Shown here one piece after another: positions 34,326 through 42,916 of a stretch of 64,000 bases of DNA. The DNA lies in assembly GCF_000284375.1 (NCBI RefSeq), contig NC_017249.1, positions 8,363,001-8,427,000 of the forward strand, written 5' to 3'. Made by a program: the position numbers and the translations under genes. Origin of the DNA: Bradyrhizobium japonicum USDA 6. Its GTDB lineage: Bacteria; Pseudomonadota; Alphaproteobacteria; Rhizobiales; Xanthobacteraceae. How positions within the stretch are numbered: the first letter of the stretch is position 1; the number at the start of each line of letters is the position of its first letter. The notes below the pieces were generated by a model. That model was not told where the DNA came from. It saw only the letters and a program-made list of their open reading frames with translations, and made no database searches.

Positions 34326-36728
34326 TCAACCCCTGAGTCGCGCTTGCAGTGCCTGCCGATTGGCAACGACGTTGCTGAGGTTCAGCTGGTCTGGCTCCCG
34401 TCCTTGCGCCAATTGCCTAACCAGCTCCCGCGTGCCGTCCACGACAAAGACGCCGCAATCACAAGTGTTCTGCTGCTGGGCCATGCCGGCGGGCTGCAGG
34501 GCGAGGTTCAGCCTTTCTGCGAGTTGTCTTGCATGCGTCTCGTTGTATCTCCCGTAGGAATCGTAGTGATAGGCGACAGGCCGTTGCCGGTTGCTGCGAT
34601 CAACGAACAGCAGCGACCAATGCCTGCCGCGGTCCGTAGCACTGGCATCGTTCACTGGCAGCAACAGGAAGTCGGCTGTATCGTTATCACGCCGATCATG
34701 GACGATGCGATGGAATACGCGTAGCACGTCGCTCTCCGCGCCCAGGCGCAGCCGCAGCGCTTCGAGGGGATCTACGAACCGCGTCCGGGCGGCGAGATCC
34801 GAATCGCTCCTCTGCAAATCCAGCTCCTGAAGCTGGTAATCCCTGAGGATATGCTCGTCGCCCAGCCATTCCGTGTCCTCGAGCACCAGCCCGCGGTTAT
34901 GGGACAAGGCTATCGGATTCAACGCCCCGATCTGAGCATCGGAGGAGGTGATCGGAAACCGCCGCACGATATCGTCGCGCAATGGGGACGGTGCGGGCGC
35001 GGTCAGATCAACCAATGGAAGACCGTCGTAGGTGTCTGAACGAGCCCTGGCAGAAGGCGCTGGCGCAAAGTGAGCACTGTCATCCAACTCGGCCGCATCC
35101 GGATCAAGCAGTGCCCCAAACCCACGATAGAGATCCTGAGCCCTGGCAGTTGATGGTGATGCCGGTTCTTGCATCTGCCGCGCAAGCTCCTCGCTCAACC
35201 ACGCCAAAGCGTCATCGTCCGAGTGGGCGGACACCGGAGAAAGCCCCTGCGGCGAGCCGAGCTGTCGAGCGCCCTGGTGATGCCCCGGTACCGGGCCGGC
35301 AAACGGCGGCGGAAAGCCAGGCGCCCGGCTCCAAGCATTGTCGCGCAACTCAAATGATGTGGGCGAATTCGGATTAAACGATACCTCAAGACCGCCGTAG
35401 GTGTCTGAGCGAGCCCTGGCAGAAGGCGCTGGCGCAAAGTGAGCACTGTCATCCAACTCGGCCACATCCGGATCAAGCAGTGCCTTAAATCCACGATAGA
35501 GATCCTGAGCCCTGGCAGTTGATGGTGATGCCGGTTCTTGCATCTGCCGCGCAAGCTCCTCGCTCAACCACGCCAAAGCGTCATCGTCCGAGTGGGCGGA
35601 CACCGGAGAAAGCCCCTGCGGCGAGCCGAGCTGTTGAGCGCCCTGGTGATGCCCCGGTACCGGCCCGGCAAACGGCGGCGGAAAGCCAGGCGCCGGGCTG
35701 CAAGCATTGTCACGCAACTCAAATGATGCGGGCGAATTCGGATTAAACGACACCTCAATACCGCCGTAGGTATTTGAGCGAGCCCTGGCAGAGTGCGTTG
35801 GCGCTGCTTCCACGGTCGGCCGGGCAGGTTCCTGCCCAGCTTGGACTATGTCCTGCGCCTGCTCAGGAGGAACCTCGGGCCACGATGGGCCGTCTTCCAC
35901 CATTAAGCGCAGATCCTGATCGTAACCTTCCGGGAGGACCAATGGCCGACTGACAGCTCGCTGCCGCGCGCTGTGCTGCGCAGCGGCGCCCCCGACGTAC
36001 GTCGCGACCGCATGCGGCGCCGTGACATCTTCGTAGCCGCTCCGCAGCAGCATCGGCTGCGTCTCCCATGACGACGTACCCTGTTGATGGGTAGGCGCCG
36101 GTGTCGGCTGGCCGCCTGAATTGGCGATCTCGCTCAGCTGCCGCTCGCCGGCAACGCCTTGCGGATTGTTTAGGGTCCTCTGCCTCTTCGCTGGCCTCAA
36201 CTCAGCTGTGTCATGCTCATCGTTGATGAGGACCTCCTCGCTTGGCAGGCGGTTGCTCCTGGCAAGCGCAGCCATCGGCTCGTCCGGGGACTGCTGGCGG
36301 TCGGGCTCTCCGGGATCCGGTGCCTGGTCATGGCGCGCGGCTGGCTCGAGAGATGACGACGAGCGGGGTTCGTCCATCAGCCCCAAAAGCAAATCCTGAT
36401 CGCGGCCTTCCGCGGGAAGCTCCTCTGGCCGACGGCCAGTTTCCTGCGACGCGCTGTGCTGCGCAGCGGCGGCGTCGACGCGCCTCGGCTCCATCAGTAC
36501 CGTGTCTTCGGGATTGATAAAGGCCACGTTCTGGGGGTGAGGATTCAGCTTAGCGCGTCGTGAGATCGGCACTTCGCCCGTCGACCGCAAGGTCCGGAGA
36601 TAGTCGATTGCCTGAACGAGTCTCTTTGGATTACCCTCTCCGGTGAACTCGAGCACCTCACCGCCATCGGTCAGCGACTTATTGTCGAGCCGATCACGAA
36701 TGCTCGGTTTTCTTTTGCGAAAAGCCAA
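34326..36728 (-). CDS. NopD-like effector 2, 3' part (C48 SUMO-protease half)
   Basis: 800 open codons ending in a C48 peptidase domain with His703 (GRHWSLLFVD), Asp723 (YHYDSY) and Cys758 (TCDCGVFVVDG), all intact. Nuclear-localisation-like AKRQRTL is present. The first residues (RKPSIRDRLDNKSL) continue, without gap, the helical repeat that is interrupted at the end of the next frame at 36671-39466, so this is the 3' part of one larger gene. The join needs one extra A in the short A-run near 36714. The ATG used here is probably not a natural start. It has two 369-bp tandem repeats. Its C-terminal domain is closely related to the effector at 18150-21827, and the similarity continues past the stop codon. 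Confidence 0.85.
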   Translation of the reverse strand: MAFRKRKPSIRDRLDNKSLTDGGEVLEFTGEGNPKRLVQAIDYLRTLRSTGEVPISRRAKLNPHPQNVAFINPEDTVLMEPRRVDAAAAQHSASQETGRRPEELPAEGRDQDLLLGLMDEPRSSSSLEPAARHDQAPDPGEPDRQQSPDEPMAALARSNRLPSEEVLINDEHDTAELRPAKRQRTLNNPQGVAGERQLSEIANSGGQPTPAPTHQQGTSSWETQPMLLRSGYEDVTAPHAVATYVGGAAAQHSARQRAVSRPLVLPEGYDQDLRLMVEDGPSWPEVPPEQAQDIVQAGQEPARPTVEAAPTHSARARSNTYGGIEVSFNPNSPASFELRDNACSPAPGFPPPFAGPVPGHHQGAQQLGSPQGLSPVSAHSDDDALAWLSEELARQMQEPASPSTARAQDLYRGFKALLDPDVAELDDSAHFAPAPSARARSDTYGGLEVSFNPNSPTSFELRDNAWSRAPGFPPPFAGPVPGHHQGARQLGSPQGLSPVSAHSDDDALAWLSEELARQMQEPASPSTARAQDLYRGFGALLDPDAAELDDSAHFAPAPSARARSDTYDGLPLVDLTAPAPSPLRDDIVRRFPITSSDAQIGALNPIALSHNRGLVLEDTEWLGDEHILRDYQLQELDLQRSDSDLAARTRFVDPLEALRLRLGAESDVLRVFHRIVHDRRDNDTADFLLLPVNDASATDRGRHWSLLFVDRSNRQRPVAYHYDSYGRYNETHARQLAERLNLALQPAGMAQQQNTCDCGVFVVDGTRELVRQLAQGREPDQLNLSNVVANRQALQARLRG
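35031..35768 (-). repeat. Two 369-bp in-frame tandem repeats in NopD-like effector 2
   Basis: Unit markers at 35031, 35400 and 35769 are spaced by exactly 369 bases (123 residues). Each unit contains RARSDTYGG, GPVPGHHQGA and DDDALAWLSEELARQMQEPA. The near-identity suggests recent duplication. Confidence 0.85.
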
Positions 36729-39466
36729 CGGCTAAAGCTACGAAGAGAACCTCCGTGCTGCTCGGCAGCGGATTTGCTGAACCCGCCCTTGATGAGGGCC
36801 CTCTCAAGCCCCGAAATAAGGGGAGCATCCACGGAATAAAGAGGCTGCTTCCTCTTCCCTATCACAATCCAAGTTGACTGCGGCGCCGAGGACGACGCGC
36901 CGGGTTCATCCATCAGCCCCAAAAGCAAATCCTGATCATGGCCTTCCGCAGGAAGCAATTCCTCTGGCCAACTGCCACCCTTCTGCGACGCAATGTGCTG
37001 CGCAGCGGCGTCGCCGACCCGCCTCGACTCCCTCAGGGCCGCCTCTTCGGGATCAATATGGCGCTCGTGCTCCATCGCCTCAGCGCCGGCCTGCGATTTT
37101 CGGAGACGAGCCAGTGCGGCACCAATCCTGGAATCAGCACCGGCGACCTTCCTATAGCTCTCGACATCTCCATCAAACGACGTGCCGAGCCCAGCAGCAA
37201 TGCCCGGCCTGTTGTTGTCACGCAGGTAGTCGCTGAAACTGCGAAGAGCAGTTGCATCCTTCCTGCTTGCATCCTTCTTGCCGGTATCTGTCGCTGCTTC
37301 GTTTTTGTACTCTTCGATGAGAGCCGCGTCCTGGGGATAAGGATGCAACTCAGTGCGGCCTGCGATCCGCACGACTCCGCCCGTCGACTGCGAGGTTCGG
37401 AGATGAACTATCGCCGCAAGAAGCCTTAAGGGATTACCCTTTCCGATGAACTCGCGCGCATCAGCGGTCAGTGACTTTTCGTCGTCGAGCCGAGCAGCAA
37501 TGGGATCTTTGTTATTTGCGAAGAGCCAGTGGCCAAAGCTGAGAAGAGTACGTACATAGCCCCTGGCAGTGCGTTCGGCGGCGTTCCCATTACGGAGGGC
37601 CTCCTCAAGCCCCGAAATAAGGGGAGCATCCTCGGTATGAAGAGGCTGCTTGTCGTGCCCTATCAAAATTCCAGTTGACTGAGCCGGCTGCGGCGCCGAG
37701 GACGACGGGCCGGGTTCGTCCATCCGGCCCAAATCCTGATCGTGGCCTTCCGCAGGAAGCAATTCCTCTGGCCAACTGCCAGCTTTCTGCCACGCACTGT
37801 GCTGCGCAGCGGCGTCGCCGACCTGTCTCGACTCCATCAGGGCCGCGTCTTCGGGATCAATATGGCGCTCGAGCTCCATCGCTTTAGGGCCCGCCTGTGA
37901 TTTTCGGAGATGAGCCAGAGCGGCACCGATCCTCGAATCAGCACCGGCGTCCTTCTTATAGCTCTTGACATCTCCATCCAGCGCCTTGCCTGAAAGCCGA
38001 CCAGCAATGCCCTTCTTGTTGTTTTCACGCAGGTAGTCACTGAAACTGCGAAGAGCCGTTGCATCCTTCCTGGCTTCTTCCTTCTTGCCGGTATCTGTCG
38101 CTGCTTCGTTTTTGTACTCTTCGATGAGAGCTGCGTCCTGGGGATAAGGATGCAACTCAGTGCGGCCTGCGATCGGCACGATTCCGCCCGTCAACCGCGA
38201 GGTCCTGAGATGGTCTATTGCCCTAAGGAGTGTCGCGGGACGCTTTTCGAACAACTCGCGCGCATCAGCGGTCAGTGACTCTTCGTCGTCGAGCCGAGCA
38301 AAAATGCTCTTTTTGTTATTTGCGTAGAGCCTCTGGCCAAAGCTGCGAAGAGAAGATAGATAGTTTCGGACGGTGCGTTCGGCGGCGCTCCCATTCCGGA
38401 GGGCCTCCTCAAACCCCGCAATAAGGGGAACATCCTCGGAATGAAGAGGCCGCTTCTTGTGCCCTATCGCAACCCCAGTTGACTGAGCCGGTTGCGGCGC
38501 CGAGGACGGCGGGCCGGGTTCGTCCATCGGACCCAAAAGCAAATTCTGATCATGGCCTTCCGCAGGAAGCAATTCCTCTGGCCAACTGCCAGCTTTCTGC
38601 AACGAACTGTGCTGCGCAGCAGCGTCGCCGACCTGCCTCGACTCCTTCAGGGCCGCGTCTTCGGAATCAATATGGCGCTCGAGCTCCATCGCCTTAGCGC
38701 CCGCCTGCGATTTTCGGAGATGAGCCAGAGCGGCACCGATCCTTGAATCAGCACCGGGGGCCCTCTTATAGCTCTTGACATCTCCATCCAACGCCTCGTC
38801 TGAAAGACGAGCAGCAATGCCCTTCTTGCTGTTTTCACGCAGGTAGTCGCTGAAACTGCGAAGAGCAGTTGCATTCTTGCTTGCATCCTTCTTGCCGGTA
38901 TCTGTCGCTGCGTCGTTTTTGTACCCTTCGATCAGAGCTGCGTCCTGGGGATAAGGATGCAACTCAGTGCGGCCTGCGATCGGCACGATTCCGCCCGTCG
39001 ACCGCGAGGTCCTGAGATGGTCTATTGCCCTAAGGAGTGTCGCGGGACGCTTTTCGAACACGCGCGCATCAACGGTCAGCGACTCTTCGTCGTCGAGCCG
39101 AGCAGCAATGGGATCTTTGTTATTTGCGAAGAGCCACTGGCCAAAGCTGCGAAGAGAATATAGATTATTTCGTGCGGTGCCTTTGGCGGCCCCGCCCTTG
39201 ATGAGGGCCTTCTCAAGCCCCAAAATAAGGGGAGCATCCTGGGAATAAAGGGGGCTTTTGCTGAGCCTTCTCAGAATCCCTTTTGACTGAGCCGGCTGCG
39301 GCGTCGAGGCGGCCGGCATTGCTCCATCACCTTCACCTGAACTGCCGATCTCGCTCAATTGCCGCTCAAAGGTCGCCGCGGCTGCGGACGGAGCCGCGGG
39401 TGAGCTCTCTTGCGGGCCCGTGCTGTCCGATTGTTCACGCACCCGCTTGGTCGAGGGGAAATCCAT
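36671..39466 (-). CDS. NopD-like effector 2, 5' part (helical repeat half)
   Basis: 931 open codons from ATG 39466 (MDFPSTKRVREQSDSTG) behind GAAAGTGAG, the same leader as in the effector at 21827. The N-terminus is hydrophilic and Ser-rich, as for type III secretion. The body is built of units of about 267 residues. Each unit holds two helical modules (for example TARNNLYSLRSFGQWLFANN and NATALRSFSDYLRENSKKG) followed by a Pro/Ser linker (QKAGSWPEELLPAEGHDQ). The fourth unit is broken: after SLRSFSRWLFAK the frame ends while the next frame continues it. With the 3' part the intact gene would encode roughly 1,720 residues. No tts box is visible in the 105 bp left before the IS21 insertion. 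Confidence 0.82.
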   Translation of the reverse strand: MDFPSTKRVREQSDSTGPQESSPAAPSAAAATFERQLSEIGSSGEGDGAMPAASTPQPAQSKGILRRLSKSPLYSQDAPLILGLEKALIKGGAAKGTARNNLYSLRSFGQWLFANNKDPIAARLDDEESLTVDARVFEKRPATLLRAIDHLRTSRSTGGIVPIAGRTELHPYPQDAALIEGYKNDAATDTGKKDASKNATALRSFSDYLRENSKKGIAARLSDEALDGDVKSYKRAPGADSRIGAALAHLRKSQAGAKAMELERHIDSEDAALKESRQVGDAAAQHSSLQKAGSWPEELLPAEGHDQNLLLGPMDEPGPPSSAPQPAQSTGVAIGHKKRPLHSEDVPLIAGFEEALRNGSAAERTVRNYLSSLRSFGQRLYANNKKSIFARLDDEESLTADARELFEKRPATLLRAIDHLRTSRLTGGIVPIAGRTELHPYPQDAALIEEYKNEAATDTGKKEEARKDATALRSFSDYLRENNKKGIAGRLSGKALDGDVKSYKKDAGADSRIGAALAHLRKSQAGPKAMELERHIDPEDAALMESRQVGDAAAQHSAWQKAGSWPEELLPAEGHDQDLGRMDEPGPSSSAPQPAQSTGILIGHDKQPLHTEDAPLISGLEEALRNGNAAERTARGYVRTLLSFGHWLFANNKDPIAARLDDEKSLTADAREFIGKGNPLRLLAAIVHLRTSQSTGGVVRIAGRTELHPYPQDAALIEEYKNEAATDTGKKDASRKDATALRSFSDYLRDNNRPGIAAGLGTSFDGDVESYRKVAGADSRIGAALARLRKSQAGAEAMEHERHIDPEEAALRESRRVGDAAAQHIASQKGGSWPEELLPAEGHDQDLLLGLMDEPGASSSAPQSTWIVIGKRKQPLYSVDAPLISGLERALIKGGFSKSAAEQHGGSLRSFSRWLFAKENRAFVIGSTISR
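36800..39240 (-). repeat. Four large tandem units of about 800 bp in effector 2
   Basis: The marker around GGGGAGCATCC recurs near 36825, 37625, 38430 and 39235, giving a period of about 800-805 bases. Units 2 and 3 are the most alike. The units sit in frame and encode the helical modules. Confidence 0.75.
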
Positions 39467-39667
39467 CCGTTCTCACTTTCAAAATATGAACCAGGGCTTC
39501 GATCTGGCATGCTGGCGATCAGCAACAAACCACCCTTTACAGCCCTCGATAGACCCGCACCGGGAGCATCTGCGGATTTCACGGATCGTGTGCATCGATT
39601 TCGCGCGATCGTGAGCACTGAATTCAGACGATCGTGAGCAGCCCGCTACGGCCGATGGGAGATAGAG

Positions 39668-40378
39668 TCAGTGTTCTGGTTGGCCGTCAAGGGTGATGGT
39701 TTTGGCGCTGCGTTTTCGCATGCTTTCTCCGGTGAGCTGGAGGCGGTGGGCGTTGTGGACGAGGCGATCGAGAATGGCGTCGGCGACCGTGGGGTCCCCA
39801 ATGGCTCCATGCCAGGTGTCCACGGGGAGCTGACTTGTGACGATGGTGGATGCGCGGCCATGTCGGTCCTCGAGGATTTCGAGCAGATCGCGGCGTTCCG
39901 CGGCGGTGAGCACCGATAGTCCCCAATCATCCAAAATCAGAAGCTGAGCGCGGCCGAGGCTTTTGAGGAGCCGGGCGTAGCGTCCGTCTCCGCGCGCGAG
40001 CGCGAGCGCCTCGAACAGCCTTGGAACGCGATGATAGAGGACTGATCGGTTGTCGCGGCAGGCCTTGTGGCCGAGCGCGCAGGCTAACCAACTTTTGCCC
40101 AGGCCGGTTGCCCCGGTGACGAGCAAATTCTCGTGGCGATCGATCCAGCGACCTTCGACGAGTTTGGCGAAAACGGCGCGGTCGATGCCCCGCGGGGTGC
40201 GCAGATCGACGTCCTCGACGCAAGCAGTCTGGCGCAGTGCGGCGATCTTGAGGCGCGTGGTGAGCCGCCTGGTGTCGCGTTCGGCGGCTTCGCGGTCGAC
40301 CAACAGGCCGATGCGATCTTCGAACGGCAGGGCTTCGAGATCGGGCGATCGGCGCTGCTCCTCGAAGGCCTTGGCCAT
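39668..40378 (-). CDS. istB: IS21 helper ATPase IstB, copy 2
   Basis: 236 residues with Walker A TGATGLGKSW and Walker B LLILDDWG. It is nearly identical to copy 1, but an extra base close to the 3' end gives the tail GQPEH. It starts at ATG 40378, 5 bp after the istA stop. Confidence 0.9.
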   Translation of the reverse strand: MAKAFEEQRRSPDLEALPFEDRIGLLVDREAAERDTRRLTTRLKIAALRQTACVEDVDLRTPRGIDRAVFAKLVEGRWIDRHENLLVTGATGLGKSWLACALGHKACRDNRSVLYHRVPRLFEALALARGDGRYARLLKSLGRAQLLILDDWGLSVLTAAERRDLLEILEDRHGRASTIVTSQLPVDTWHGAIGDPTVADAILDRLVHNAHRLQLTGESMRKRSAKTITLDGQPEH

Positions 40379-40383
40379 TCCGG

Positions 40384-41763
40384 TCAGTCGGCGCCGTAGC
40401 TTTTGACGAGCGCCAGAATGCCAAGGCAGGTTCGAAAGCCTTGTTCTGGATGGGGCCGGGCGTCGATCACGGCCTGGAAAAACGCTGCTGTCGAAGGACC
40501 GATCCGCTCGCCGGCGGCGATCACCGCGGCGGGGGTCCATTTGCCGTAGCGGCGATGGGCGCTGGGCATGTGGTCGGCGATGGTGGTGTGTCCGCGTCGG
40601 TTGGGCGCGCGGGCATGGCTGGCGATCCGCTGGCCCTTGTGGAAGATCTCGACCGTCCGATCGTCGATACGGGCATCGACCAGCTCGCCAATCAGACGAT
40701 ACGGCGCGGAGTACCAATGGCCGTCGACCTCGACATGATAATCGGGAGCGAGGCGGCAGCGCTTCCAGCGTGCGAAGGCATAAGGCTGATCTGGCAGCGG
40801 GGTTAGCTTGGGTTTGTCGAGTTCGGCAAACAGTTCGGCGCGGCTTGAGCCGAAGCCACGCATTTGACGAGCATTGAGTTCGTCGACGAGTGTCTTGATG
40901 GCGGCGTTGAGCTCGGCCCGGGAAAAGAAGCGCTGATTGCGCAGCCGGGCCAGAATCCAGCGCTGGGCGATTTGCACCGCGACCTCGACCTTCGCCTTGT
41001 CTTTTGGGCGCCGCGGCCGTGCGGCGAGAATGGCCGTGCCGTAATGGCTCGCCATCTCGGCATAAGTGCGATTGAGGCCGGGATCGTAGCGGTCGGGGTT
41101 GCTGACGGCGGCTTTGAGGTTGTCGCAGACCACGAACGTCGGCGTTCCGCTCAAAAACGTGAACAAGTTGACGTGGGCCCGGATCCAGTCGGCCAAGCTC
41201 TCGCTGGGGCAGGCCTCGGCGTAGGTGTAGTTCGAAGCGCCCATCGCCGCGACGAACAGCTTCATCGGCTGCACTTCCCCGGTCAGGGGATCGACGATGT
41301 CGATGGTGTCGCCGGCGAAATCCACGAACACCTTCTCGCCGCCCAGATGAATCTGCCGCATCGAAGGTCGGACCCGCCCCTTCCAGGCCTCGTAGGTAGT
41401 GCAGAACCACGTGTACCCGAAACCGTCGGGATTAACGGCGCGATACTCCTCCCAGAGCAGGCGACGGGTTACGTTGCGCCGGCGGAGCTCTTTATCGATG
41501 TAGCTCCAGTCGGGCACCGGCCGCTGCGGGCTCTGAGACGCTGGTCGTGGGGCCGGGAAAAGCAAAAGCTCCAGGTCTTCATCGGTCATTCCCTCCGGAA
41601 GCGGCCAGCTCAACCCAGCAGAGCGGGCGCGGCTCAGGTAGCTGTGCACAACGCCGTTGCTGACGCCCACGCTCCGCGCGATGGCCCGCTCTGGCAGGCC
41701 TTGAAAATGTTTTAACCGAAGGACTTCCTTGATCCGGCGCATCGACAATCTCTGGGTAGGCAT
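40384..41763 (-). CDS. istA: IS21 transposase IstA, copy 2
   Basis: 459 residues. N-terminal helix-turn-helix (MRRIKEVLRLKHFQGLPERA, SVGVSNGVVHSYLSRA), then the DDE domain (VFVDFAGDTIDIVD, VVCDNLKAAVSNPD, KAKVEVAVQ) and a C-terminal beta-barrel-like region. It is full-length and probably active. Confidence 0.92.
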   Translation of the reverse strand: MPTQRLSMRRIKEVLRLKHFQGLPERAIARSVGVSNGVVHSYLSRARSAGLSWPLPEGMTDEDLELLLFPAPRPASQSPQRPVPDWSYIDKELRRRNVTRRLLWEEYRAVNPDGFGYTWFCTTYEAWKGRVRPSMRQIHLGGEKVFVDFAGDTIDIVDPLTGEVQPMKLFVAAMGASNYTYAEACPSESLADWIRAHVNLFTFLSGTPTFVVCDNLKAAVSNPDRYDPGLNRTYAEMASHYGTAILAARPRRPKDKAKVEVAVQIAQRWILARLRNQRFFSRAELNAAIKTLVDELNARQMRGFGSSRAELFAELDKPKLTPLPDQPYAFARWKRCRLAPDYHVEVDGHWYSAPYRLIGELVDARIDDRTVEIFHKGQRIASHARAPNRRGHTTIADHMPSAHRRYGKWTPAAVIAAGERIGPSTAAFFQAVIDARPHPEQGFRTCLGILALVKSYGAD

Positions 41764-41867
41764 TGGACTTCCTCGTTAACCACGAGGTCATCCCTAAGCC
41801 GGTTGAGTTGTCGGCCGAAGCGCTGCAAGGCTCCGAAAGCCTTGCTCACGATCCCGCGAAACGCGCA

Positions 41868-42358
41868 GTCCTCGGCCGAAACTGGCCGAGGTTCATAGTA
41901 GACCGTGCTGCGAGCCAGCTTCAGGACCTTCGCCTGGCGCACGATAGAAAGATCATGACCGCGGTCGATCATCGCTTTGCGCTCAGCAGGCCCGCCTTGG
42001 TGAGCGCGCCGGACAAAAAATCGTTTTCCAACGCCAGCTCGCCGATCTTGGCATGTAACGCCTTCAAATCGACCGGCGTCTCGGCCGATGTCTTGTCATG
42101 CCCAAACACGCCGGCGGCGCCTTCCAGGAGCTGGTTTTTCCAGATCGTGATCTGGTTCGGATGAACATCAAACAGTTGCGCCAGCTCCGCCAGTGTCTTG
42201 TCTCCTTTGACCGCAGCCAAAGCAACCTTCGCCTTGAATGCCGGAGAATGCGTCCGGCGGCTCTTCTTCGTCATCTTCGCTCCTGATTCGCAGCAAGAAT
42301 CCTCGCCGCTGTCAGGCAGAAAATCCACTCAAGCTACTGTCCGAATTTGCGGGGCCAG
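41868..42358 (-). mobile_element. IS3-family remnant, 5' half
   Basis: The terminal repeat, reversed, starts TGGCCCCGCAAATTCGGACAG at 42358. The element is cut at 41867 by IS21 copy 2. It holds a complete orfA and the first about 35 codons of orfB. Confidence 0.85.
41969..42274 (-). CDS. IS3-family transposase OrfA
   Basis: 101 residues from MTKKSRRTHSPAFKAKVALA with the helix-turn-helix TLAELAQLFDVHPNQITIWK and a C-terminal leucine-zipper-like segment (LHAKIGELALENDFLSGAL). The frame is intact. Downstream orfB (41868-41972, MIDRGHDLSIVRQAKVLKLA) is interrupted by IS21, so no functional transposase can form. Confidence 0.85.
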   Translation of the reverse strand: MTKKSRRTHSPAFKAKVALAAVKGDKTLAELAQLFDVHPNQITIWKNQLLEGAAGVFGHDKTSAETPVDLKALHAKIGELALENDFLSGALTKAGLLSAKR

Positions 42359-42517
42359 CTCTATAGTTTCCATTCATTCGCGCAGACCCCCGAGCCACAG
42401 CTGTAGCAGCGGCATTGGAGGCGGGCAATTGTGCATCATTCTCGTTGAGCTTCAGCGCCAACTCCACCAGACGGCGGAATCGCCAGTTTGCGGCCATCTC
42501 GAGGCACCCAGGCAGAC

Positions 42518-42545
42518 TTGACTTACAATGCAGATGCATTACATT
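42518..42545 (+). promoter_or_regulatory. Promoter and palindromic operator of prlF-yhaV
   Basis: A -35-like TTGACT (42518-42523) and a -10-like TACATT (42540-42545) are separated by 16 bp. Between them lies the perfect palindrome AATGCA-GA-TGCATT (42527-42540). A palindrome in the spacer is the usual arrangement for autorepression by an antitoxin or the toxin-antitoxin complex. Confidence 0.55.
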
Positions 42546-42574
42546 GGGATGTCGTGACGACGCAAGGAGCCGCT

Positions 42575-42916
42575 ATGGCCAAGACCGCCGAAATCCTCGA
42601 GATCCCCGCGACCATCACAGACCGCGGCCAGACGACCGTGCCCGCCGCCATCCGCAAAATGCTGGCCCTGGGAAAGCGCGACCAGGTCGTGTTTCGGGGG
42701 CTCGCTGACGGCACCGTTGTGATCGCGAAGAAGCAGTTGAGCGCCGACCACGGCGATCCGGTGATCGGCACGTTCCTCGCGTTCCTGGCCCGCGACATGG
42801 GGAGCGAGCCAGCCCGGATCCGGCCGGTGCCGAAGTCGCTGGTCGCGCGCGGCAAGGGCTTGGTCAAGGGTGTTAAGGTCGATCTCGACGCGGCGCTGCC
42901 GGAAGACGATACGTGA
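42575..42916 (+). CDS. prlF: Type II antitoxin, PrlF/AbrB family
   Basis: 113 residues. An N-terminal SpoVT/AbrB swapped-hairpin DNA-binding domain (ATITDRGQTTVPAAIRKMLALGKRDQVVF) is followed by a C-terminal toxin-binding region. ATG 42575 lies behind AAGGAGC. The last codon overlaps the GTG of the toxin gene. Together they form a classic PrlF-YhaV module, in which PrlF neutralises the YhaV RNase and represses the operon. Confidence 0.88.
   Translation: MAKTAEILEIPATITDRGQTTVPAAIRKMLALGKRDQVVFRGLADGTVVIAKKQLSADHGDPVIGTFLAFLARDMGSEPARIRPVPKSLVARGKGLVKGVKVDLDAALPEDDT

Larger units (their letters stand above)
39571..41867 (-). mobile_element. IS21-family element, copy 2, complete
   Basis: 2297 bp with ends TGCGGATTTCACGGATCGTG (left) and, reversed, TGCGCGTTTCGCGGGATCGTG (right). 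It is inserted in an IS3-family orfB, of which only the 5' part remains on the right. The left flank is effector DNA, so the other IS3 half is missing. It is inverted relative to copy 1 at 15127-17180. Confidence 0.9.
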
